A DNA stretch of 6,791 nucleotides from the NCBI GenBank assembly GCA_002727895.1, contig PBUO01000081.1:2620-9410 (forward strand). The letters run 5' to 3'. Of this stretch, positions 1-5,840 are shown in pieces. Position 1 is the first letter of the stretch. Each line of letters starts with the position of its first letter. Below the pieces are notes generated by a model, which saw nothing but the letters and a program-made list of their open reading frames with translations, was not told the origin of the DNA and ran no database searches. The stretch comes from Acidimicrobiaceae bacterium. GTDB taxonomy: Bacteria; Actinomycetota; Acidimicrobiia; Acidimicrobiales; MedAcidi-G1. The translations under genes were made by a program, and so were the position numbers.

Positions 1-324
1 GGCAACTGGCGGCGCTATCTCAGACAACCCGGGCTCAACGGCTGAATCCCGGACCGCAAGGATCTCCTCTGGGGTAGTGACGTCCCGATGGGCAGCCATC
101 ACCGCAGCGATCAACGCAGGGTGGATCGAATAGGCGACCGCAGCCGCTGCGCTTGGCGACACGTCCCCCAGGGATGCCAGTCGCCAAGCCACGATCCACC
201 CCCTGCCTTCCGGAACGCCGAGTGCCTCAAATCCGGCGACGGCTCGGCTGTCCCACATCATCCAGCCGACGAGGTCGTGGCAAGCGAGGCCACCGCGTCG
301 GGCGAGGTCGAGGCCCGCTTCCAT
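1..324 (-). CDS. SCO6745-like helical protein, 5' part only
   Basis: An open minus-strand frame runs from an ATG at 324 through 108 codons without a stop and leaves the window at position 1, so only the N-terminal part is present. The product is rich in short alpha-helical stretches with no signal peptide or membrane segment. Its pattern (an early LACHDLVGW segment, then FEALGVPEGRGW at about residues 33-44, a WRLASLGDVSPSAAA stretch, an IHPALIAAVM helix and TPEEILAVRD) resembles my recollection of the actinobacterial SCO6745 family, whose function is not established. The ATG is the only ATG, GTG or TTG between the in-frame stop at 376-378 and this point. It has no clear ribosome-binding site, but TACCCT lies 7 nt upstream, which fits a leaderless transcript. 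It lies 51 bp downstream of the glycosyltransferase gene on the same strand and could also be co-transcribed with it. Codon use is typical of the window, which makes it convincingly coding. The family name is a pattern match from memory. Confidence 0.72.
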   Translation of the reverse strand, partial: MEAGLDLARRGGLACHDLVGWMMWDSRAVAGFEALGVPEGRGWIVAWRLASLGDVSPSAAAAVAYSIHPALIAAVMAAHRDVTTPEEILAVRDSAVEPGLSEIAPPVA

Positions 325-331
325 CGGCCGG

Positions 332-337
332 AGGGTA
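332..337 (-). promoter_or_regulatory. Candidate -10 box (TACCCT) for the SCO6745-like gene
   Basis: TACCCT on the minus strand fits the TAnnnT form of actinobacterial -10 elements and lies 7 nt before the ATG at 324, the usual geometry of a leaderless transcript. No convincing -35 element is visible. The same spacing occurs at other starts in this window, which is the main support. Confidence 0.35.
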
Positions 338-375
338 TCGATCGGTTGAGCGGCCCCAGACTCGGGGTCAGGAGG

Positions 376-1545
376 TCAGGACGTCACACCCCGCCAAGTG
401 AGGCGGGAGCCGAGGAGATGGCTGGCCGGGGTGATGGCGGCCATCGCGATCAGGAAGGCGGCCAGTGGGCCGAGGTCAAACCAGTTGACCAGGGCATTGA
501 GGACGGTGAGGCGGACGGCCAGCAGGAGCCCGAGAGCAATCTGGGCGCCGAGCACCCGTCGGATCCTGTCCACGGCGCCCCGTGTGGCCCGACCGGCGAA
601 CGTCCACAGGTCGTGGAGTGCCACGGTGAGCAGGATCCCCACCTCGCCGGCGATGGCCGCCGAACGGGTCAGGTTCCAGCCGTGGCGATCGAAGATCCAG
701 AGGAAGGCCAGGGCATCGGCGACGAGTGCCAGTGCGGTGACCAGCAGGTAGCGGACGAGTGCCCGGCTGCGCAGCGGGTGGAGGCGGAGCCGCATCAGGT
801 GGCGCAGGTAGCCGACGTAGTGGCCGGCCGACACCTTGGACTCGCCCTCGGACCGCTCCAGGAAGACGTAGGGGCGTTCGGCGACCCGGCGGACCTCGCC
901 CCGGGCCAGGACCTCGAGGAGGATCTTGTAGCCGACCGGGTCGAGGTCGACGCCGGCCACCACGTCGCGTCGGACCAAGAAGTAGCCGCTCATCGGGTCG
1001 GTGACCCGTCCGACGGTGCCGGGGAGGAGCAGGAGGCCGAGGGCCTGGGCGCCGCGCGACAGCAGGCGTCGGATGGCTGACCAGTCCGACACGCCACCTC
1101 CGTCGACGTGTCGGCTGGCCACGGCCACCTCGGTTTGGCCGTCCATGGCCGCCAGTAGGTCGGTGACCACCTCGGGCGGGTGCTGACCATCGCCGTCGAT
1201 GACGCCGAGGACGTCGCCCCGGGCGTGCGACCAGCCGCAGATGACAGCGGTGGCTAGGCCGGAGGCTCCGGTCCGTCGGATGACCCGGAGGCTCGGGACG
1301 TCCTGCACAAGGCCGGCGGCCACCTTCCAGGTGCAGTCGGGGCTGTCGTCGTCGACAATGATCAATTCGAAGCCGACTCCGGTGGCCGCGAGTACCTGGT
1401 GGAGGCGGCGGACCAGCCTCCCGACGTTGGCCGCCTCGTCGTAGGTGGGGATGACGAGGCTGAGGCGGATCGACGGATCGGTGTCGTCGGAGACGGCCGG
1501 GACCTCGTCGCCGACCAGTTCGAGGAGTGGGGAGTCGTCGGTCAC
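376..1545 (-). CDS. Family-2 glycosyltransferase (DPM1-like) with C-terminal GtrA-like membrane domain
   Basis: Probable membrane-anchored glycosyltransferase that transfers a sugar from a nucleotide-sugar to polyprenyl phosphate on the inner face of the membrane, supplying lipid-linked sugar for cell-surface glycosylation. With the start used here it has 389 residues. Residues about 28-245 are a GT-A fold of the dolichol-phosphate mannosyltransferase type: LSLVIPTYDEAANV at 28, IIVDDDSPD at 62, the metal and nucleotide-sugar motif DGDGQHPPE at 117-125, SGYFLVRR at 186, GYKILLE at 205 and RSEGESK at 231. Residues about 261-385 hold four predicted membrane helices (about 263-285, 296-316, 333-356, 360-382) with the HDLWTF motif near 311, typical of GtrA-like domains. 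A GTG at 1605 would add 20 residues, but those codons include GTA, TAT, CGT and CGA, unlike the rest of the gene, so the GTG at 1545 is preferred; neither start has a good ribosome-binding site. Donor sugar and acceptor are unknown. Such fusions are known in actinobacteria and archaea. The start is less certain than the family. Confidence 0.92.
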   Translation of the reverse strand: MTDDSPLLELVGDEVPAVSDDTDPSIRLSLVIPTYDEAANVGRLVRRLHQVLAATGVGFELIIVDDDSPDCTWKVAAGLVQDVPSLRVIRRTGASGLATAVICGWSHARGDVLGVIDGDGQHPPEVVTDLLAAMDGQTEVAVASRHVDGGGVSDWSAIRRLLSRGAQALGLLLLPGTVGRVTDPMSGYFLVRRDVVAGVDLDPVGYKILLEVLARGEVRRVAERPYVFLERSEGESKVSAGHYVGYLRHLMRLRLHPLRSRALVRYLLVTALALVADALAFLWIFDRHGWNLTRSAAIAGEVGILLTVALHDLWTFAGRATRGAVDRIRRVLGAQIALGLLLAVRLTVLNALVNWFDLGPLAAFLIAMAAITPASHLLGSRLTWRGVTS

Positions 1546-1621
1546 GGTCGTACCCGGTCGGCCGTCGGCGGAACGCCGATACGGTACCCCGGCCCGCGCG
1601 GCCACGGCCCTCGGGCGGACA

Positions 1622-1627
1622 TACGCT
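1622..1627 (+). promoter_or_regulatory. Candidate -10 box (TACGCT) for the tRNA gene
   Basis: TACGCT matches the actinobacterial -10 form and lies 14 nt before the first base of the mature tRNA, which allows a short 5' leader for RNase P to remove. The identical hexamer occurs before the gene starting at 6566 on the minus strand. No clear -35 element is seen at a standard distance. Confidence 0.4.
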
Positions 1628-1641
1628 GCCAGACTGGCCGC

Positions 1642-1714
1642 GGGCCGGTAGCTCAGTGGTTAGAGCAGGCGACTCATAATCGCTCGGTCGTGAGTTCGAT
1701 TCTCACCCGGCCCA
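1642..1714 (+). tRNA. tRNA with CAU anticodon, probably tRNA-Ile2 (otherwise elongator tRNA-Met)
   Basis: A complete 73-nt cloverleaf folds by eye. The acceptor stem GGGCCGG pairs perfectly with CCGGCCC; the D arm is GCTC/GAGC; the anticodon stem GGCGA pairs with TCGCT (one G-U at 27-43) around loop CTCATAA; the variable loop has 5 nt; the T arm GTGAG/CTCAC encloses TTCGATT; the discriminator base is A. The anticodon CAT is at 1675-1677. The 3' CCA is not encoded (CGA follows). The paired 1-72 position rules out initiator tRNA. The D arm and anticodon arm (AGCTCAGTGGTTAGAGCAGG, then GCGACTCATAATCGCT) match E. coli tRNA-Ile2 as I recall it much better than elongator tRNA-Met, so C34 is probably converted to lysidine by TilS and the tRNA reads AUA. 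Simple anticodon-based annotation would call it Met. The tRNA itself is near certain; the Ile2 identity is an inference. Confidence 0.95.
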
Positions 1715-1720
1715 CGAGAC

Positions 1721-1751
1721 CGGACGGTGCTGCCGGCAGGCCACCCGTCCG
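1721..1751 (+). terminator. Nested inverted repeat after the tRNA, possible terminator
   Basis: CGGACGG at 1721-1727 pairs perfectly with CCGTCCG at 1745-1751. Inside lies a perfect 10-bp palindrome, CTGCCGGCAG. The structure begins 6 nt after the tRNA 3' end and ends before the ribosome-binding site of the next gene, a position that suits termination of the tRNA transcript. There is no T tract, so it could instead be a processing structure or chance in GC-rich DNA. Confidence 0.35.
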
Positions 1752-1783
1752 TGGGAGGCTGGGTCCCCGATCTCGGAGGTGCC

Positions 1784-3499
1784 GTGAGCCTGATCCTGCT
1801 GGTGGCCGTGGTGGTGGTCATCGTGCTGTACCGCCGGCGGGCCGCGGGGCGGGTGGACGTCGGGGCGATGGTGCGTCGGCTCATCGAGTACGGGTTCCTC
1901 GCCGGGCTGGTGCTGGGCACCGCACTGGGTGCGACGGGCCTGCTGGCCAGGGCGTTCGACGGTCTCCGGGGCCACGAGACGGGCGATTCGGAGGAGATGG
2001 CCCTCTGGTTGAGCCTGGTGGTGGTGGCCGGCGGGGCGCTGGTCGGCCTCTTAGCGTGGCTGCGGCGGCGGTTCCGGGCCGCGCCCTCGGAGGCCGACGC
2101 CGGGGGATGGGGCTTCTACCTGGGTGCGGTGGATCTCGGCGCTGCCGGCTTCGTGGTGGCTGGTGTGGTTCAGGTCGTGGGCTGGGCGGTCGACGGCTGG
2201 CGGTTCGATGCGTGGATGGCCGCCGGGGCGATCGTCTGGACGGTGGTGGCCGTGGTCCACCACCGGCTCCCAGGCCGTCGGCCGGAGATCTTCGACCTGG
2301 TTGGCTCGGCGGCCGCCCTGGTGGGCGTGGCCATCAGCCTGGCCGTGGTGCTGGAGCACCTGCTCGACTGGGCCTACGACGGGACCACCCCGGAGCCGTT
2401 CCTCGGTCTCGGTGGCCACGGCACCGGGGAATGGTCGGACACAGCGGATGACGTCACTGGCGTCCTGGCTCCGTTGGTCGGCTTCGCCGGTGCCTGGCTC
2501 CGCTACTGGTGGTGGAACGCCCGCCGGACTTCCCGGAGTCCGGAACGGGACGGGTACGTGCTGGTGGTCGGGGTCCTTGGTGGCCTGGCGGCCACCGTGG
2601 TGGCGGCCAGCGGTCTGTTCCACACGGCGCTGTCATGGGTACTCGTGGACTCGGCCCGGGATGCCGGGGCCGTCGCCCACTTCGATGTGGCCACGGTCTT
2701 CGGGGCGCTGCTCCTGGTGGGTCTGGCGGCGTGGGCCTACCACCGCAGCGAGGTGCCGCACGCCGTCGACCGGCAGTCCGGCGGTCGCGACGAGGTGTCC
2801 CGCCTCTATGACTACTTGGAGGCCGGCGTGGGCCTCGCCGCGGCGACTCTCGGCGTCGGGCTGCTCCTCGGAGCACTGCTGCATGTCGTCCTCCCGGCAC
2901 CGGATGACTGGGATGGTGACGTGGCCGAGGTGCTGGCCGTGGCCCTCACCTTGCTGCTGGCCGGGGGGCCGGTGTGGGCCCGGGCATGGCGCCGGATCCA
3001 GGCCCATGCCGGGACGGTGTCCGAGGAGTCGTCGGCCGTCCGACGCATCCACCTGTCCACGGTGTTCGGCGCCACTGCGCTCTGCGTGCTGGTCGGCGTC
3101 GGGACCATGGTCTACCTGGTCCTGTTCGGGTTGCTCGACGGGAGCCTCGACGTGGAGAAGGTGGCTATCTTCCGTTTCCCGCTGGCCGCCATTGGGGCCA
3201 CTGCCGGCGTGGCCGCCTACCACGGGCGGGTGCTGCGGGCCGGCCTGCGGGCTGTCCCGCCGTCGGCGCGCCCGGCGCTGCGGACAGTCACCGTGGTCGG
3301 CGCCGACCTGTCGGACCTAGTGGGCCGCCTCGAGGAGTTGCCCGGGGTCCGGGTCGTACACCGACTTCGCCTGGGCGCGCCTGGCGCCGTGCCCTCCGAC
3401 CCCGACGCGGTGGCGGCCACCGTGGCGACGACCGCCGACGACCTCCTAGTCGTGGTGGCCGAGGACGGCTCCGTGGACGTCGTTCCGGTGGCGCCCTGA
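1784..3499 (+). CDS. Large polytopic membrane protein of about six two-helix repeats (DUF5671-like) with soluble C-terminal tail
   Basis: A 571-residue integral membrane protein of unknown function. After an N-terminal helix (about residues 1-15), about six similar units follow, beginning near residues 32, 111, 170, 257, 341 and 422. Each has a long hydrophobic helix, a short acidic or W/D-containing loop and a second helix, usually ending in a basic cluster (WLRRRFR, HHRLPGRR, WWWNARR, AYHR, ARAWRR). This gives roughly 12-13 membrane segments. The layout resembles DUF5671-type multi-helix proteins as I remember them. Residues about 500-571 are not hydrophobic throughout and look alpha/beta (TVTVVGADL, then LEELPGVRVVHRLRL, then DLLVVVAEDGSVDVV). 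The GTG at 1784 is chosen because GGAGG lies at 1775-1779, 4 nt upstream, and the first helix begins there; an in-frame GTG at 1727 would add 19 poorly supported residues directly after the tRNA. A rare TTA leucine codon is at 2051. The SRPBCC gene starts 26 bp downstream on the same strand. No transport or enzyme motif is seen. Confidence 0.88.
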   Translation: MSLILLVAVVVVIVLYRRRAAGRVDVGAMVRRLIEYGFLAGLVLGTALGATGLLARAFDGLRGHETGDSEEMALWLSLVVVAGGALVGLLAWLRRRFRAAPSEADAGGWGFYLGAVDLGAAGFVVAGVVQVVGWAVDGWRFDAWMAAGAIVWTVVAVVHHRLPGRRPEIFDLVGSAAALVGVAISLAVVLEHLLDWAYDGTTPEPFLGLGGHGTGEWSDTADDVTGVLAPLVGFAGAWLRYWWWNARRTSRSPERDGYVLVVGVLGGLAATVVAASGLFHTALSWVLVDSARDAGAVAHFDVATVFGALLLVGLAAWAYHRSEVPHAVDRQSGGRDEVSRLYDYLEAGVGLAAATLGVGLLLGALLHVVLPAPDDWDGDVAEVLAVALTLLLAGGPVWARAWRRIQAHAGTVSEESSAVRRIHLSTVFGATALCVLVGVGTMVYLVLFGLLDGSLDVEKVAIFRFPLAAIGATAGVAAYHGRVLRAGLRAVPPSARPALRTVTVVGADLSDLVGRLEELPGVRVVHRLRLGAPGAVPSDPDAVAATVATTADDLLVVVAEDGSVDVVPVAP

Positions 3500-3504
3500 C
3501 CGGA

Positions 3505-3524
3505 CCGGGATGGCAGGCTCCCGG
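3505..3524. repeat. Short inverted repeat just upstream of the SRPBCC start
   Basis: CCGGGA at 3505-3510 and TCCCGG at 3519-3524 are exact inverted copies separated by 8 nt. The pair lies between the stop codon at 3499 and the ATG at 3526 and overlaps the candidate -10 element. It could be an operator, a weak terminator for the membrane-protein transcript, or chance; no T tract follows. Confidence 0.35.
3514..3519 (+). promoter_or_regulatory. Possible weak -10 box (CAGGCT) for the SRPBCC gene
   Basis: CAGGCT lies exactly 6 nt before the ATG at 3526. It departs from TAnnnT only at the first base and has the same spacing as the other candidate leaderless starts here. Taken alone it is weak evidence. 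Confidence 0.25.
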
Positions 3525-3525
3525 C

Positions 3526-4002
3526 ATGGGAGCAGCACGCGAGAGGGTGAGTGTGAGCCGGGAGGTGGCGGCGCCGCCCGACCGGGTGTGGGCGATGGTC
3601 AGCGACCTAGCCCGGATGGGGGACTGGTCGCCGGAGAACGACGGCGGGCGCTGGACCGGCACCGACTCGGACGGCACGCCGGCGGTGGGCGACACCTTCC
3701 GGGGGCGCAACCACCGGGGACGCCGGAACTGGACAACCAACGTGACCGTGGTCGACGCCGATCCACCCCGCCGGTTCGCCTTCCGCCTGAAGATCGGCGC
3801 ACTCGGAGGCTGCGACTGGATCTATGAGATCGAGCCGACCGACGCCGGCTGTCGGGTGACCGAGACGTGGCTCGACGAGCGCACCCGGCCGTTGAAGGTC
3901 GTGGGTTGGCTGTCCCCCGGCGTGTCGGACCGGGCTAGCCACAACCGGGCCACCATGGAACAGACCCTGGAGCACTTGGCCGAGGCCGCCGAAGCGGCCT
4001 GA
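3526..4002 (+). CDS. SRPBCC (START/polyketide-cyclase-like) family protein
   Basis: A 158-residue soluble protein of the SRPBCC helix-grip fold, which forms a deep cavity for hydrophobic ligands. Visible signs are the opening beta strand with VSREVAAPPDRVWAMVSDL (about 10-28), the GDTFRGRN turn (55-62), the central strands NVTVVDADPPRRFAFRLK (72-89), WIYEIEPTDAGCRVTETW (98-115), and a long C-terminal helix with SDRASHNRATMEQTLEHL (134-151). Length is usual for the family. It is clearly similar to the C-terminal half of the fusion protein encoded at 4671-5840 (shared APP..VW..V.D, VG..F.GRN and R.FA positions), so the two are probably related by duplication or domain fusion. The ATG at 3526 is used; a GTG at 3553 has a better ribosome-binding site (GAGAGGG, 5 nt spacing) and would remove 9 residues while keeping the whole domain. 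Ligand unknown. It converges with the nitroreductase gene, with 12 bp between the stops. Confidence 0.88.
   Translation: MGAARERVSVSREVAAPPDRVWAMVSDLARMGDWSPENDGGRWTGTDSDGTPAVGDTFRGRNHRGRRNWTTNVTVVDADPPRRFAFRLKIGALGGCDWIYEIEPTDAGCRVTETWLDERTRPLKVVGWLSPGVSDRASHNRATMEQTLEHLAEAAEAA
3983..4000. terminator. Hairpin at the convergent gene ends, possible two-way terminator
   Basis: AGGCCGC and GCGGCCT form a perfect 7-bp stem around a CGAA loop, running into the stop codon of the SRPBCC gene. It faces the nitroreductase stop codon 15 nt away, so it could stop transcription from both sides. There is no T tract and the sequence also encodes the alanine-rich C-terminus, so codon bias may explain it. 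Confidence 0.35.
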
Positions 4003-4014
4003 GCGGGATCGGAC

Positions 4015-4674
4015 TCAGTCCCAGCCGTTCCAAGCGGTGACGGCCGCAGCACCGCCCTCGCGGGCGGCCGGCTTGAAGTCGGTGCCGAGCGTGTGGCCGA
4101 TCGTGATGAGCGCCACCTGGCTCCAGTCCTCGTGGGGGATGTCCAGCAGATCTGCGGCCTCCTCCTCGAACATGAGGTGAATGGTCGTCCAGCACGTACC
4201 GAGGCCCCGGTCGCGTGCGCCCAGCATGAAGCTCCAGGCGCTGGGGACGATCGACGCCATCATCGAAGCGGCGCCCATCGACGCCCGGTCGACTCGTCCC
4301 CGGATGCACGGGATGAGCATGGCCGGGACACGGTGCATGTTCTCGGCCAAGTACGACGCAGAGTCCATAACCCGCATCTGCTGGGCGGCCCGCTCCGGTG
4401 CCTGCCCATCGGCCAGGGCGCTGGCACTCACTCCCAGCGTCGTGTAGCGCTCCCAGCCCTTCCGGTAGAGCTCGGCCAGGCCGGCCCTCTTCTCGGGGTC
4501 GGTGACGACCACGAACCGCCAGCCCTGACGGTTGGAGCCGGTCGGGGCCTGTACGGCGTACTCAAGGCACTCCCGGATCAACTCGTCGTCGACCGGCCGA
4601 TCCAGGTCGAGGCGCTTACGGACCGACCGGGTGGTGGTCAGGACATCGTGGACGGACAGGCCGAGGCTGGTCAT
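4015..4674 (-). CDS. Nitroreductase-family FMN oxidoreductase (Rv3368c-like)
   Basis: A 219-residue soluble flavoprotein of the nitroreductase fold, expected to bind FMN as a dimer and to pass electrons from NAD(P)H or another donor to an unknown substrate. Family signs: TTTRSVRKRLD (13-23) with the basic residues that contact the FMN phosphate, APTGSNRQGW (43-52), a helical middle with YLAENMHRVPAMLIPCI (108-124), SAWSFMLGARDRGLGTCWTT (145-164), and IGHTLGTDFKPA near the C-terminus. The pattern closely resembles mycobacterial Rv3368c as I recall it. The start is set by the ATG at 4674, which overlaps the TGA of the upstream gene by 4 nt (ATGA), with AAGGGG 8 nt before it; the two are surely co-transcribed and probably translationally coupled. 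The same open frame continues upstream inside the neighbouring gene in another phase, and that extension is not coding. It is a paralogue of the N-terminal half of the upstream gene. Physiological substrate unknown; the family name does not prove activity on nitro compounds. Confidence 0.93.
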   Translation of the reverse strand: MTSLGLSVHDVLTTTRSVRKRLDLDRPVDDELIRECLEYAVQAPTGSNRQGWRFVVVTDPEKRAGLAELYRKGWERYTTLGVSASALADGQAPERAAQQMRVMDSASYLAENMHRVPAMLIPCIRGRVDRASMGAASMMASIVPSAWSFMLGARDRGLGTCWTTIHLMFEEEAADLLDIPHEDWSQVALITIGHTLGTDFKPAAREGGAAAVTAWNGWD

Positions 4675-5840
4675 GCGGGATTCCCCTTCTGGTCTAGGTC
4701 GGCTCCTTCGACGAGGGCCTTGATGCCCTCGACGCAGCGGCGCATGTTGGCCATCTGGCCGTTCTGGCGGTTGGCGATGATCTTCGACTCCTTGTCGGGC
4801 ATGGCGTCGATGGCCGCAGTCAGCCCCGACGGGCCAGGCCCGAGGACCATGGCGAACCGGAGTCGGGTGGCGCCGGCCAGCGGGACGAGCTCGAATCGCC
4901 ACTGGGCGGCCGGCGTCTCCACATCCGCCGGGTGCCAGGCGAACACCCGGTCCTCCTCGTACTCGACGACGTGGCAGGTGACCTCCCAGTCGCCCATCCG
5001 GTCGTTCCGGTTCCGACCCAGAAACGTCGCGCCCACACCCCGTTGGTCGGAGGTCCACTCGGCGCCCTGGAACTCATCGCTAAACCGGGCCGGCAACTGA
5101 ATGTCAGCGACGAACGGCCAGACGGCCGACGGCGGGGCGTCGACGTCGACCTCGACGGTCACCCCGGCCCCGTCGGCGTGGACGGGATCTGCATCGGTGG
5201 GGCGCTGCAGGGTGCGGCCCCACCGGTCGAACCAGGTGATCTCCGAAGCTGGCCGCCGGTCGGCGGGAGAGAAGTCGTCGCCGACTGACCAGGCCACCGG
5301 GAGGAGAGCGACCTGGCTGACCCCATCGGGGATGCCCAGCAGGTCGGCCACCGCGTCGGCTTCGTTCAGGTGCAGCGTCGTCCAGGCGCTGGCCAGACCG
5401 CGGGACCTCAGGGCCAGGCAGAAGCTCCACGCCGACTGGACGACCGAGTCGAAGAGGCCGGGTCGGCCGCTGCCGTCGTGCTCGCCATAGATGGTGACCA
5501 GCACAAGGGCCGGGACGTCCTGGAGGCTTCGGGCCAGGTGGTCGGCCGAGCGCAGGGCCCCCTCGTTGTGGTGGCCGGTGCCCTGTACCTGGGCGTAGGC
5601 CTCGCTGATCCAGTTCCCGCCTGCAGAGCGGTAAAGGTCGGCCAGGGCGGCCCTGGTGTCGGGGTCGCGGACGACCAGCCAGCGGCGGCTGGACTGGTTG
5701 CCGCCAGTGGGGGCCTGCTCGGCCACGTCGATGCAGTCCAGGATCACCTGGGCGGGGACGGGACGCTCTAGGTCGAGGCGGCGCCGCACGGCTCGGGTGG
5801 TGGTCAGCAGGCGGTCGGTCTCGGAGACGTCGAAGGGCAT
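4671..5840 (-). CDS. Nitroreductase-SRPBCC fusion protein
   Basis: A 389-residue two-domain soluble protein. Residues about 8-205 form a nitroreductase domain with TTTRAVRRRLD (13-23), APTGGNQSSRRW (43-54), DVPALVLVTIYG (108-119), SAWSFCLALRSRGLASAWTT (136-155) and a WSVGDDFSPADRRP end (184-197); the FMN-contacting positions match those of the downstream nitroreductase. After a linker of about 20 residues rich in D and P, residues about 227-378 form an SRPBCC domain with VDVDAPPSAVWPFVAD (231-246), GVGATFLGRN (268-277), CHVVEYEEDRVFAWHP (289-304), WRFELVP (314-320) and a final long helix (about 350-378). The two domains are in one uninterrupted frame with uniform codon bias, so this is a real fusion, not two genes. 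GAGG lies 5 nt before the ATG at 5840. The 3' end overlaps the next nitroreductase by ATGA. The SRPBCC part may hold or deliver a hydrophobic substrate to the flavin; this role is inference. Confidence 0.9.
   Translation of the reverse strand: MPFDVSETDRLLTTTRAVRRRLDLERPVPAQVILDCIDVAEQAPTGGNQSSRRWLVVRDPDTRAALADLYRSAGGNWISEAYAQVQGTGHHNEGALRSADHLARSLQDVPALVLVTIYGEHDGSGRPGLFDSVVQSAWSFCLALRSRGLASAWTTLHLNEADAVADLLGIPDGVSQVALLPVAWSVGDDFSPADRRPASEITWFDRWGRTLQRPTDADPVHADGAGVTVEVDVDAPPSAVWPFVADIQLPARFSDEFQGAEWTSDQRGVGATFLGRNRNDRMGDWEVTCHVVEYEEDRVFAWHPADVETPAAQWRFELVPLAGATRLRFAMVLGPGPSGLTAAIDAMPDKESKIIANRQNGQMANMRRCVEGIKALVEGADLDQKGNPA

Noticed and set aside
324..378. Possible stop-codon read-through from the glycosyltransferase into the next gene (same frame, no further stop)
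   Set aside because: The frame match has a one-in-three chance, the intervening codons are short and not clearly coding, and the two products belong to unrelated families.
88..1080. Long plus-strand open frame of 330 codons opposite the glycosyltransferase
   Set aside because: It is the antisense shadow of a clear minus-strand gene in GC-rich DNA, its product is low-complexity (rich in G, E, Q, D, H) and it matches nothing recognisable.
1546..1605. Glycosyltransferase start at GTG 1605
   Set aside because: The 20 extra codons use GTA, TAT, CGT and CGA, unlike the rest of the gene, and the GAGGG upstream is only 2 nt from the start; it is retained only as an alternative.
1642..1714. tRNA as an integration site for a mobile element
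   Set aside because: No integrase gene, no second copy of the tRNA 3' end and no change in base composition are visible in the window.
1399..2451. Plus-strand open frame of 350 codons crossing the tRNA
   Set aside because: It reads through the tRNA and two real genes in other frames, and its product is an arginine/glycine-rich composition typical of out-of-frame GC-rich DNA.
2974..3525. Upstream extension of the SRPBCC open frame
   Set aside because: It lies inside the membrane-protein gene in another frame with R/G-rich composition; the SRPBCC fold begins only after 3526.
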